Shown: in pieces, positions 26,849 through 34,485 of the stretch
Layout: the number at the start of each line of letters is the position of its first letter
Numbering within the stretch: position 1 is the first letter of the stretch
From: Acidobacteriota bacterium
GTDB taxonomy: Bacteria; Acidobacteriota; Terriglobia; Acidiferrales; UBA7541
Direction: 5' to 3'
Length of the DNA: 64,000 nucleotides
NCBI GenBank assembly: GCA_027307115.1
Contig: DAHUXN010000060.1
Span: 38,380-102,379, forward strand
Translations under genes and position numbers: made by a program
The notes under the pieces: model-generated
Database searches by the model: none
What the model was told of the DNA's origin: nothing
Seen by the model: the letters and a program-made list of their open reading frames with translations, nothing else

Positions 26849-29173
26849 TCACCCACTCACCCGTTTGTATTGATCGTCACCGTGACGTCGCGTCGCATAG
26901 AATCCGTTGTAACCGTAGCCGTCGTGCCGCAGGTCCATATCGTTCAGCACCGCTCCTATCAAATGCGCGCCCACTTCCATGGCGCATATTTGCGCCCGTT
27001 GCACCTTCTCGCGCGCCGTCGCTCCGCCCTTCACGACCAGCACCGATCCCTCAACCAACGTCGTGAGAATTCGCCCGTCGGTCACATCCAACAGCGGCGG
27101 CGAGTCCACCAGAACAAAGTCGTACTCCGTCATCGCTTCCTGCACGAGCGCCTGCATGCGCTCCGACGACAATAGCTCGCTCGGATTCGGCGGTGCCGGC
27201 CCACAAATCAGACAGTCGAGCCCTTTCGATCCAGTCGCGCGTACTAAATCGCGCCAGCCCTCCTCGCCGGCCAAGTAGTTCACCAGGCCCGCTCCGCCTG
27301 CTCCGTCGCGTACGTGAAAAAAATCATGAATGTTCGGCCGGCGCATATCGCCGTCGATAATCAGCACTCGCTTTCCCAGCTGTGCGAGCGTAATTCCCAG
27401 ATTGCTGCAAATTGTCGTCTTTCCCTCGGTTGATTCTGCGCTGATAAACGCCAGAGACCGCGGAGGGCGCCCTGCCGTCGATAGCAACACGGAGGTTCTC
27501 AGCCCGCGAAACGCCTCGCATAGGTCGGAACGTTCCAAGGATTTCGCGTCCACTCGCAACCATCCGTTCCTGTCTTCTCTTTCAAATGCCACTAACTGGC
27601 CATCGTTCCTCGCTGCGGCGTCGCGCTCCTGCAGCGCTCGGCTATGCCCGTTTCTGCCGCGCGCGATATCGCGCCGCGACGGTATGGCTCCCAACGCAGG
27701 CATCCGCAGAAAATTCTCGATGTCGTCCGGCGATTTCAATGTGTTGTCCACGCGTTCCTGCACGAACGCCAGCGTCACGCCCCCGGCCAGGCCCAGCACA
27801 AGTCCCAGAACCAAGTTCAGCGCGACTCGCGGCTTCACCGGGCTTGTCGGCGGCATGGCAGGATCCACCACTCGTATGTTGCTGGCTTTCAGCCCCGCCG
27901 AAACGCCTGCTTCTTTCAACCGCTGCAATAGCCCGTCATATAGCTGTTTATTCGTATCAACCTCGCGCCGCAGGATGCTGTACTGCACCGATTTCGTCGC
28001 CGCCACGTTCGCTTGCGCTCGCTGCTCATTAAATGCCTGGTTCACCAGCACCTCGCGCTGCACGGCCGCGAAAAACTCGTCGCCAATGTGGCGCGTCGCT
28101 TCGGCGCGCTCCTGCGCCAGCAACTGCTTGGTGCGCGCAATCTGACTTTGGATTTCCTCCATTTTCGGGTATCCAGCCTTGAACTCCGGCGCCAGTTGTG
28201 CCTGTTGGCGTTCAAGGTCTGCCAGCCGGTCGGTCAGGTCTTGCGTCAACTTATTATCGAAAACTCCCGGCAGCGCGCCGTAGTCGCCCCCCTCCGCGAG
28301 TTTGTAAACCGACTCTTTCTGATACCGATCCGCCTGTGCTTGCGTAAGTTCGTCCTGAAGTTGCCGCAACCTCTCGTCCACAATGTTTTCTGTCTGCCCT
28401 TTGTCGCTTTCCAGATACAACAGCCCATTGCCTTGCGCATAATGCTGCAGATCGTCTTCCGATTTTTCGAGCTTCGCCTTCAGCCCCACAAGCTGGCTTG
28501 CCATCCATGCCGAGGCCTTCTGCGTCGCCTCCCAGTGCGTCTTCAGATTTTCCTCGATGTAACTTTCTGTCAGTGTGTTCACGGCTTTAGCCGCCAATTC
28601 CGGATCACGCGAATCAAAACTCACGCGAACCAGCGCGCTCCTTTGCACTGGATTGGCGTTGAGGCGCTCTTCGAATCGTGTCAGCACGGCCTGTTCGTGC
28701 TCTGCGTCCGTCGGGAGCGCCATCACATCCGCCCTCGCGTCCACGCTCCCGTTCCGCACACGTTGCGCCTTGCCCGGATTAAATTCGCTATTCTGATCCA
28801 GATGAAGCTGGCGAATCACGTCCCGCGCCAAGCTCTCGCTTTGTAATATCTTGTACTGTGTCTCCAGATAGTTGTCCGTCGCATTCGCCGATTGGAAAAG
28901 CTCCTGCACGGAAACGATGTTCGGATTGGCTTGTTCGATTTCCACCAGCGCCCTGGCCTCATAAACCGGCTTCTGCTTTACCGTCGCGATCAGGACGGCC
29001 GTGAACACCGTCGCCAATACTAATGCAATCGTCCATCGCCTCTTCCCAATGATCTTCCAGTACGCGCGCAGATTCTGCGTCTGTGCGCCCTTTTCAGGAA
29101 GGAATCGGCCGCCAACTTCCAGGCGCGGCTTCGGCAGCCGCGGCGCGAGCAGCTCGACATTCACCTTCTCCAA
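26849..29173 (-). CDS. Wzc-type polysaccharide co-polymerase / BY-kinase
   Basis: A 774-residue inner-membrane protein with an N-terminal Wzz domain, membrane segments near residues 47-65 and 448-466, long periplasmic coiled coil between them, and a C-terminal cytoplasmic tyrosine autokinase. Kinase motifs: Walker A STEGKTTICSNLG (about residue 582), A' VLIIDGDMRRP, and Walker B FVLVDSPPLL. The C-terminal tail carries a tyrosine cluster (GYGYNGFYATRR, then QYKR). Start chosen at TTG 29173, eight bases after AGGAG; a TTG at 29194 in the same frame would overlap wza by 17 bp. No cognate Wzb phosphatase gene is visible nearby. Confidence 0.92.
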   Translation of the reverse strand: MEKVNVELLAPRLPKPRLEVGGRFLPEKGAQTQNLRAYWKIIGKRRWTIALVLATVFTAVLIATVKQKPVYEARALVEIEQANPNIVSVQELFQSANATDNYLETQYKILQSESLARDVIRQLHLDQNSEFNPGKAQRVRNGSVDARADVMALPTDAEHEQAVLTRFEERLNANPVQRSALVRVSFDSRDPELAAKAVNTLTESYIEENLKTHWEATQKASAWMASQLVGLKAKLEKSEDDLQHYAQGNGLLYLESDKGQTENIVDERLRQLQDELTQAQADRYQKESVYKLAEGGDYGALPGVFDNKLTQDLTDRLADLERQQAQLAPEFKAGYPKMEEIQSQIARTKQLLAQERAEATRHIGDEFFAAVQREVLVNQAFNEQRAQANVAATKSVQYSILRREVDTNKQLYDGLLQRLKEAGVSAGLKASNIRVVDPAMPPTSPVKPRVALNLVLGLVLGLAGGVTLAFVQERVDNTLKSPDDIENFLRMPALGAIPSRRDIARGRNGHSRALQERDAAARNDGQLVAFEREDRNGWLRVDAKSLERSDLCEAFRGLRTSVLLSTAGRPPRSLAFISAESTEGKTTICSNLGITLAQLGKRVLIIDGDMRRPNIHDFFHVRDGAGGAGLVNYLAGEEGWRDLVRATGSKGLDCLICGPAPPNPSELLSSERMQALVQEAMTEYDFVLVDSPPLLDVTDGRILTTLVEGSVLVVKGGATAREKVQRAQICAMEVGAHLIGAVLNDMDLRHDGYGYNGFYATRRHGDDQYKRVSG

Positions 29174-29177
29174 GAGT

Positions 29178-30320
29178 TCATCTCCTGTAAACAATCACGC
29201 CACCTGCAATCGAGATTGCCGCTTCCGCTCCCCGATATAAAACTGTTTTGCTTCCGCTGTTCGGGACAAAAACAATGTCCTTGGGCTGCAGCAGCGAATC
29301 GGGCGCTTTGCCCGCTAGGATTTTCCCCAGATTGATCGGTATTTCACTTCGTTTGCCCGTAGCCTTGTCAGTCCGGATGATCCGCGCATGTTTCTCTGCG
29401 GACGTGTGCGTCAGTCCCTCCGCTAGCGCCAGCGCCTGCAGCACCGAAATATTCTCATTTGTCTTCAACGCAAAACCGCCGGGCTTCTTCACCTCGCCCA
29501 CCACGTAGACAATCCCGGCCAGCGGCACTTTCACCACGTCACCCGGATAGACAGCCACGTTGTAACGCGCATCTCCAGAACCGAGCAGGTCCTTCAAATT
29601 CACTTCCACAGACTCCGTGCCGCTCGTCGCTCCGGCGCTTTCCGGAGACAGCCCTTGCTTGGCGGATTCTCGAGGCGGGTCGGTCGCCGCAGCAGGTTGG
29701 GGGTCAGGAGAACCAGCTGCGACTGGGGAGTTAAAACCGCCATGGCGCATGACAATCACGCTGTCGCCGGCGTCGTCCGCCAAGCCTTGGGCCATCGACA
29801 ACACCTCAATTAGACTTTTCGCACCGCGCACCTGGAAAACTCCAGGCTTCTCTACGGCTCCCAGCACCGAGATCGGGTGGCTTTGCACTTCGCGCAGAAA
29901 GACGTTTACGTGCGGGTTTGTCATGTAATTCGTGCGCAAGCGACTTTCGACCTTGGCTTCCAGTTCGCGCGTCGTTAACCCCTTTGCTTCCAGATCGCCG
30001 GCCAGTGGCACCGAAATCTTTCCATCGGCCGGCACTCGTACGGTCCGGTTTAAGTCCGGCGCGCCGTAAACTGAGATTTCTAGTAAGTCCTCCGCGCCGA
30101 TGCGGTAATCGGCGGTCGAACCGACATTGTCAGCGGACGCACTGGCTCGTGCCAAATCCAGAAGACGCTGGTTGTAATCCTGAGTCGAATCGGTGCGGAG
30201 AGACGTCTGCGGACCCGTTGTGGCGGGGGGTCGTTTCGCGGCCTGCAGAGAAATCAGTCCCACCGTAACCCACAGCAGAACTGCACAAGCCGAGCCGAAT
30301 TTCCAAAAGGGTTGATTCAT
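29178..30320 (-). CDS. Wza-type polysaccharide export protein
   Basis: A 380-residue envelope protein with an N-terminal signal segment (LWVTVGLISLQAA), a Poly_export domain (IGAEDLLEISVYGAPDLNRTVRV) and SLBB domains (ISVLGAVEKPGVFQVRG and IVYVVGEVKKPGGFALK). A low-complexity Pro/Ala/Ser-rich insert lies between the SLBB repeats. The protein forms the periplasm-to-outer-membrane channel partner of the Wzc-type kinase that follows 4 bp downstream. No obvious lipobox cysteine was seen in the signal region. ATG 30320. Confidence 0.92.
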   Translation of the reverse strand: MNQPFWKFGSACAVLLWVTVGLISLQAAKRPPATTGPQTSLRTDSTQDYNQRLLDLARASASADNVGSTADYRIGAEDLLEISVYGAPDLNRTVRVPADGKISVPLAGDLEAKGLTTRELEAKVESRLRTNYMTNPHVNVFLREVQSHPISVLGAVEKPGVFQVRGAKSLIEVLSMAQGLADDAGDSVIVMRHGGFNSPVAAGSPDPQPAAATDPPRESAKQGLSPESAGATSGTESVEVNLKDLLGSGDARYNVAVYPGDVVKVPLAGIVYVVGEVKKPGGFALKTNENISVLQALALAEGLTHTSAEKHARIIRTDKATGKRSEIPINLGKILAGKAPDSLLQPKDIVFVPNSGSKTVLYRGAEAAISIAGGVIVYRR

Positions 30321-30369
30321 CGCCTAGTCGATTCGGTACTAACGGTCCCAGGATCCCAAGGATATCGAT

Positions 30370-30465
30370 CTAGAGCGTTACCCTTAATCTGCCGGACCGC
30401 CCATCCATCCAGGAAAACTCCCCAAGAACTGGATCGGCCCCGGCCGCTTCGTGATACTCCAACAT
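30370..30465 (-). CDS. Possible 31-residue ORF between fecR-like and wza genes
   Basis: ATG 30465 is preceded by a very strong ribosome-binding stretch (AGGAGGAGGAAGG) that overlaps the TAG stop of the FecR-like gene, and the frame closes at TAG 30370. The peptide is acidic at the start (MLEYHEAAGADPVLGEF) and basic at the end (GRSGRLRVTL). It has no recognised family. It may be a small protein or a leader peptide affecting wza expression 49 bp downstream. The evidence is the ribosome site and position only. Confidence 0.35.
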   Translation of the reverse strand: MLEYHEAAGADPVLGEFSWMDGRSGRLRVTL

Positions 30466-30481
30466 TCTGGCCTTCCTCCTC

Positions 30482-31210
30482 CTAATGCGGCGATGCGCAG
30501 TCGCCCACATTGCTTGGCGAAACTGCGCAACCCGAATTAGCGCGAACCAACGCCAGCGCGAGCCCCGCGCCTCCAGCAACTCCCGCCGCCGTGATCACGT
30601 ATTCCACGACGCGTCCTTTCGAGCGCCCCGTGTTACTTCCACTCTCTCCCGATTTCCCATCTCCCTGTTGCAGCTTCTCAATCGTTGCCACCAACGTCTT
30701 GCCCTCTGCAATTTGCACCCTGCCATTCACCGATTCCAGTTTCGCGGAACCCTTGTGGGCCGTTACGCGCAAAGTATCGCCCTGCAATGCCACCGCATAA
30801 ACGCCCCCGCGACCCTGGGGAACAATCTCAGTTCCACCCGCTCTCACCACAATCGGCAGCTCCGGCCCGCTGATGTACTCCAACTGCCCGCCGCCCAGCG
30901 GCACCGCAATTTCGCCTTGTGCGTCCACGACCTCGACGGAAGTCAATTCTCCCAATACCAATTCGTCGCCATCCTTCATCGAAACGCTGGCCGTCGCGCC
31001 CTTCCGTGTCGTCACGCGGTCCCCAGAAAACACACTGGCGCCTCCGATGGCGTCGACTCCATTTAACGTGGCTTCACCCTTAACCGAAATTTGCCCTAGG
31101 GCGATTGCCCCATGCCCCAAGGCAGCCAGCTGCGGGGACGATCCCGCCAATACGCAAGCAACAACAGCCACTCTGGCAACATCGAACGCGTATCCTGCGC
31201 GTCTTTTCAA
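30482..31210 (-). CDS. FecR-domain-like envelope protein
   Basis: About 242 residues from TTG 31210, which has GAGGG eight bases upstream and opens a good signal-type N-terminus (basic KRRAGY, then VAVVACVLAGSS). The middle is FecR-like: ASVFSGDRVTTRKGATASVSM, DGDELVLGELTSVEV and a repeated beta-strand pattern. Near the C-terminus there is a hydrophobic segment (YVITAAGVAGGAGLALALV). The frame continues upstream to 31372, but those residues are basic and unlike a signal peptide. FecR-like proteins at the head of polysaccharide loci are common; the role may be periplasmic ligand binding or scaffolding. Confidence 0.65.
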   Translation of the reverse strand: MKRRAGYAFDVARVAVVACVLAGSSPQLAALGHGAIALGQISVKGEATLNGVDAIGGASVFSGDRVTTRKGATASVSMKDGDELVLGELTSVEVVDAQGEIAVPLGGGQLEYISGPELPIVVRAGGTEIVPQGRGGVYAVALQGDTLRVTAHKGSAKLESVNGRVQIAEGKTLVATIEKLQQGDGKSGESGSNTGRSKGRVVEYVITAAGVAGGAGLALALVRANSGCAVSPSNVGDCASPH

Positions 31211-31513
31211 CCGGCAACCCTCGAAAATCCGCTCATCGCGTCCCGCAGTCCTTGTTGAGTTTCTTACCAGTACTCTTGACGCGCGGGAAGCGGGCAAGCC
31301 GAGCGAGTCCACTTTTGGCCGCCGAATAAATATTCGCTTGTGCCCGCAAGGGCAAGCGACAACACACGGCATAGCGCAGCATGTCGTCTGATGGTTTGTC
31401 GTAACCTATGGAAAACACCGCGCACCACTGCAACCACAACTACTTACATGTCGGTCGAAGCGCACGACACGCCGTCGTCTCCTTGCGATATTTCGCTTGT
31501 CTTCTATTACTAC

Positions 31514-31541
31514 TTGTAAACGTCTCCATACTTGTTATAAT
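31514..31541 (+). promoter_or_regulatory. Sigma70-type promoter for the HTH/TPR regulator
   Basis: TTGTAA at 31514-31519 and a perfect TATAAT at 31536-31541 are spaced by 16 bp. The predicted start of transcription near 31548 leaves a leader of about 40 bases before the TTG start codon at 31589. It lies in the AT-richer gap between divergent genes. Confidence 0.6.
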
Positions 31542-31588
31542 GCGGGCCACTCGCGAATCACGCCACTTTCGTTCCGGAGAACGTATCT

Positions 31589-33409
31589 TTGGATTTCAAG
31601 CACACGGGACCTCAACTCTCATTAGCTTCCGCTCAGACGGCCGACCGCCTTGATTCCTGGAAGGAAATCGGCGCCTACTTAAAACGGGACATTCGCACGG
31701 CGCAACGATGGGAGGCTTGCGAGGGTCTGCCCGTTTACCGTCATCGGCACGGGCAACACGACTCCGTTTACGCCTACAAATCTGAAATCGATCATTGGTG
31801 GGCTAGTAGGCGGCCCTCCGTTTCTGTTCCTCAGAAACCGGAGCCGCCGCCGCATCCCGTGGAGCGTCCTCAAACAGTCTTCCTCGGCTATTTCCGCTTT
31901 TTGCTGTATGCCGTCGTGGTGGTGGTTCTGCTCCTTGCTGCCGGAGAGGTACGGCACCTTTTTCTGAAGTATTCTTCATCTCCGCCGGCCTTGGCTAATG
32001 GCACGCCCGTCGCGGTCCTGCCTTTCACGAATCTTTCTTTCGGCCAGGACGCCAGTCTCGCAGAGAGCATGACCGATGACATTATCGGTGACCTGAGCAA
32101 GTCCCGGACGCTCCTGGTGATCGGCCGCGCCTCGGCCATGCATTTTGAGGGCAGCCACGAGTCCGTGAGCCAGATCGCCGAGCAGCTTCATTCTGACAAA
32201 GTCGTGCAAGGCACGGTAGCGCGCGCCGACGGCCGCATTCGCATCACTGTGCAATTGGTCGATGCACCGACTGGCCGCGTTCTCTGGTCGCGCCAGTTCG
32301 ATCGCGGCGATTCCGATTCGCTGGCGGTCGAGGCCGATGTTTCGCGCATCATTGCGACTTCTGTCGGCAGTATTCTCGCTCCCAACAGTTCCCCTGAAAG
32401 TCCTCCTCCACAAGCCTCGAACCGGGGAGCTCGCCTCGATTACCTCGCGGCTCGTGATTTTTGGAATCGCAGAGACCCTGCGGCAATCCACCAGGCCATC
32501 GAACACTTCACCAAGACAATTCAAGAGGATCCCAAGTACGCCCCTGCGTACGCTGGCCTCGCCGACTCCTACATTATGTCAAGCGCATGGGATTCCGTTT
32601 CGCCCTCCGAGATGCTTTCCAAGGCCAAACTGATGGCCATTATCGCGGTTGAGCTCAACCCAAGTCTCGCGGAGGCCCATGCTTCATTGGCCGTCGTCGC
32701 ATATCGGCATGATTGGGACTTTCAAACCGCCGACAGAGAGTTTCAGGAAGCTATCACCTTGAACCCAAGTTACTCCAGGGCGCACGAGTGGTACGGCGTG
32801 TTCCTTGCGTATATGGGGCGCTTCGACCAGGCATTCTCAGAACTCGCACAAGCTGAGAGCCTCGATCCCTTCGCTCCCATCATTCAATCTGACTTCGCGG
32901 TGGCTTACTACTTGAATCATCAGAATCAGGAAGCCGTAACCCGTCTTCGCAAGCTGCTCGAAGCCAACCCTGATTTCATTCCGGCTTTGACGAATCTCGG
33001 CAGCATACTGGCGGCGTCCGGAAAATATCCTGAAGCCAAAGTCGAACTGGAGAGAGTGGCCGCGCTCAGCGGCAACAAAAGCTATCTCGAAGAGCTCGCG
33101 CCTCTGGCTTCCCAGGCCAGTGGCAACCATCTCCAGTCCCAAAAGCAAATCGAAGACATTCTGCGAAACTGGAAGCCTAACGAAGACGCTGCTGCGCGCG
33201 TGGCGTTTCTCTATTCTGAGATGGGCGACAAGGAAAATACTCTGCGTTATCTGGAGATGGCCTATCGCAGTCACTCGTGGTCGCTATTGCTGATTAAAGA
33301 AGATCCCACGTTCGATTTCTTGCGTTTCGATCCCCGCTTCCAATCCCTCGAAAAACAGATTGGCCTCATCTCGAATGCCGCAAGCGAACACGTTGCATCG
33401 AGAAAATAG
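31589..33409 (+). CDS. HTH-TM-TolB-like-TPR regulatory protein
   Basis: A 606-residue protein in four parts: a helix-turn-helix-like DNA-binding region (about residues 20-75, LDSWKEIGAYLKRDIRTAQR), one membrane segment (101-119), a periplasmic TolB-N/FlgO-like domain (about 140-250, VAVLPFTNLS, then VVQGTVARADGRIRITVQLV), and tetratricopeptide repeats to the C-terminus. The order resembles CadC/ToxR-type one-component sensors. Start is TTG 31589 with GGAGA eight bases upstream. It is divergent from the polysaccharide locus and could sense envelope state and control it; that is inference. Such proteins are abundant in Acidobacteriota. Confidence 0.82.
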   Translation: MDFKHTGPQLSLASAQTADRLDSWKEIGAYLKRDIRTAQRWEACEGLPVYRHRHGQHDSVYAYKSEIDHWWASRRPSVSVPQKPEPPPHPVERPQTVFLGYFRFLLYAVVVVVLLLAAGEVRHLFLKYSSSPPALANGTPVAVLPFTNLSFGQDASLAESMTDDIIGDLSKSRTLLVIGRASAMHFEGSHESVSQIAEQLHSDKVVQGTVARADGRIRITVQLVDAPTGRVLWSRQFDRGDSDSLAVEADVSRIIATSVGSILAPNSSPESPPPQASNRGARLDYLAARDFWNRRDPAAIHQAIEHFTKTIQEDPKYAPAYAGLADSYIMSSAWDSVSPSEMLSKAKLMAIIAVELNPSLAEAHASLAVVAYRHDWDFQTADREFQEAITLNPSYSRAHEWYGVFLAYMGRFDQAFSELAQAESLDPFAPIIQSDFAVAYYLNHQNQEAVTRLRKLLEANPDFIPALTNLGSILAASGKYPEAKVELERVAALSGNKSYLEELAPLASQASGNHLQSQKQIEDILRNWKPNEDAAARVAFLYSEMGDKENTLRYLEMAYRSHSWSLLLIKEDPTFDFLRFDPRFQSLEKQIGLISNAASEHVASRK

Positions 33410-33425
33410 TCCAACTGGGATCGTT

Positions 33426-34460
33426 TCAGAATGTCTGCGTCACAATTTGCAGCGACCGCGGCCGGTCCGGATCAATTCCCTTCACTTCCGCAAGCTGGGC
33501 CGCGAAAAGCTGTCCGGGAACAATGTACGGAATCGGCGTGTAAATCTCCCCCATTTTTCCCGGCACGCGAATCATGCGCGTCACTCCCGGCAACCGCGTC
33601 TCGACCGAAGAAATCGCCAGCGTTTCTGCGTTCAATCCTTTCAGCCGCTTGATCAGAGACTGCTGCCCTGCCAGCGTTTTCCCTGGAGGCGCAAAAAGAA
33701 TCACCGGAAAATCCCGTTCGATCATCGCAATCGGCCCGTGCAGGAAATCAGCGGACGAAAACCGTTCCGCCACCACGTAGCACGTTTCCATCAATTTCAA
33801 CGACAATTCAAACGCATTTGCGTAATTCATTCCGCGCGCCACCACCGCGCATTGGCGCATATAGCGGTATCGCTCCACCATCTCGCCAATTTCCGCCGAC
33901 AGCCGCAGCGTTTCGCGCACGTGACCCGGAATTTCGCTCACCGCATCCAGCTCAATGTGCGATCCCAGCGCCGACGCCAGCAAATACAACACCAGCAATT
34001 GCCCCGTATACGTTTTCGTCGCCGCCACGGACTTCTGCCGCCCCGCGCGCACCAGAAAACTCTCATCCACCACGCGCGTCATGGTCGACTTCGCTTCGTT
34101 CGTCACCGCCACCGTGAACGCGCCTTGTTTCCGCGCGCTCTTCAGCACGGAATTAATGTCCGTCCCTTCGCCCGATTGCGAAATGCCGATCATCAACGCG
34201 TGACGCAGATTCAATCGCGTCCCATACAATGTGTGCACTGACGGCGCGCACAACGACACGGGAATTCCCGTTGTAATCTCCAGCAAGTAGCGGCCGAAAA
34301 GCGCGGCGTTGTCCGACGTTCCCCGCGCCACCAGCACAATCAGCCGGAAATCCCGTCGCGAGGCGAATTTCTTGAATTCAACCGCGTGCGCGCGCTCCGC
34401 TTCAAACGTCTTCCGCAACGCCTGCGGCTGCTCCCGAATTTCCTCCATCATTCGCGACAT
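33426..34460 (-). CDS. Double-SIS-domain sugar isomerase/deaminase (GlmS-C/AgaS-like)
   Basis: About 344 residues from ATG 34460. It lacks the glutaminase domain of GlmS and consists of two SIS domains: VARGTSDNAALFGRYLLE, GISQSGEGTDINSVL (phosphosugar-binding serines), KTYTGQLLVLYLLA, and HGPIAMIERDFPVIL. This is the arrangement of glucosamine-6-phosphate deaminase-type or AgaS-type enzymes. The frame continues upstream to 34523 but would overlap the amidohydrolase gene; MSRMMEEIREQP is the usual beginning of the family. It is likely coupled to the two hydrolase genes upstream in amino-sugar or peptidoglycan-fragment use. Confidence 0.85.
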   Translation of the reverse strand: MSRMMEEIREQPQALRKTFEAERAHAVEFKKFASRRDFRLIVLVARGTSDNAALFGRYLLEITTGIPVSLCAPSVHTLYGTRLNLRHALMIGISQSGEGTDINSVLKSARKQGAFTVAVTNEAKSTMTRVVDESFLVRAGRQKSVAATKTYTGQLLVLYLLASALGSHIELDAVSEIPGHVRETLRLSAEIGEMVERYRYMRQCAVVARGMNYANAFELSLKLMETCYVVAERFSSADFLHGPIAMIERDFPVILFAPPGKTLAGQQSLIKRLKGLNAETLAISSVETRLPGVTRMIRVPGKMGEIYTPIPYIVPGQLFAAQLAEVKGIDPDRPRSLQIVTQTF

Positions 34461-34485
34461 CGAACTTTCGTTCCCCAGTCTTTCG

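Noticed and set aside
31211..31588. Possible c-di-GMP riboswitch in the gap before the FecR-like gene
   Set aside because: Only a bulged hairpin (31334-31359) was found; none of the conserved riboswitch core was seen.
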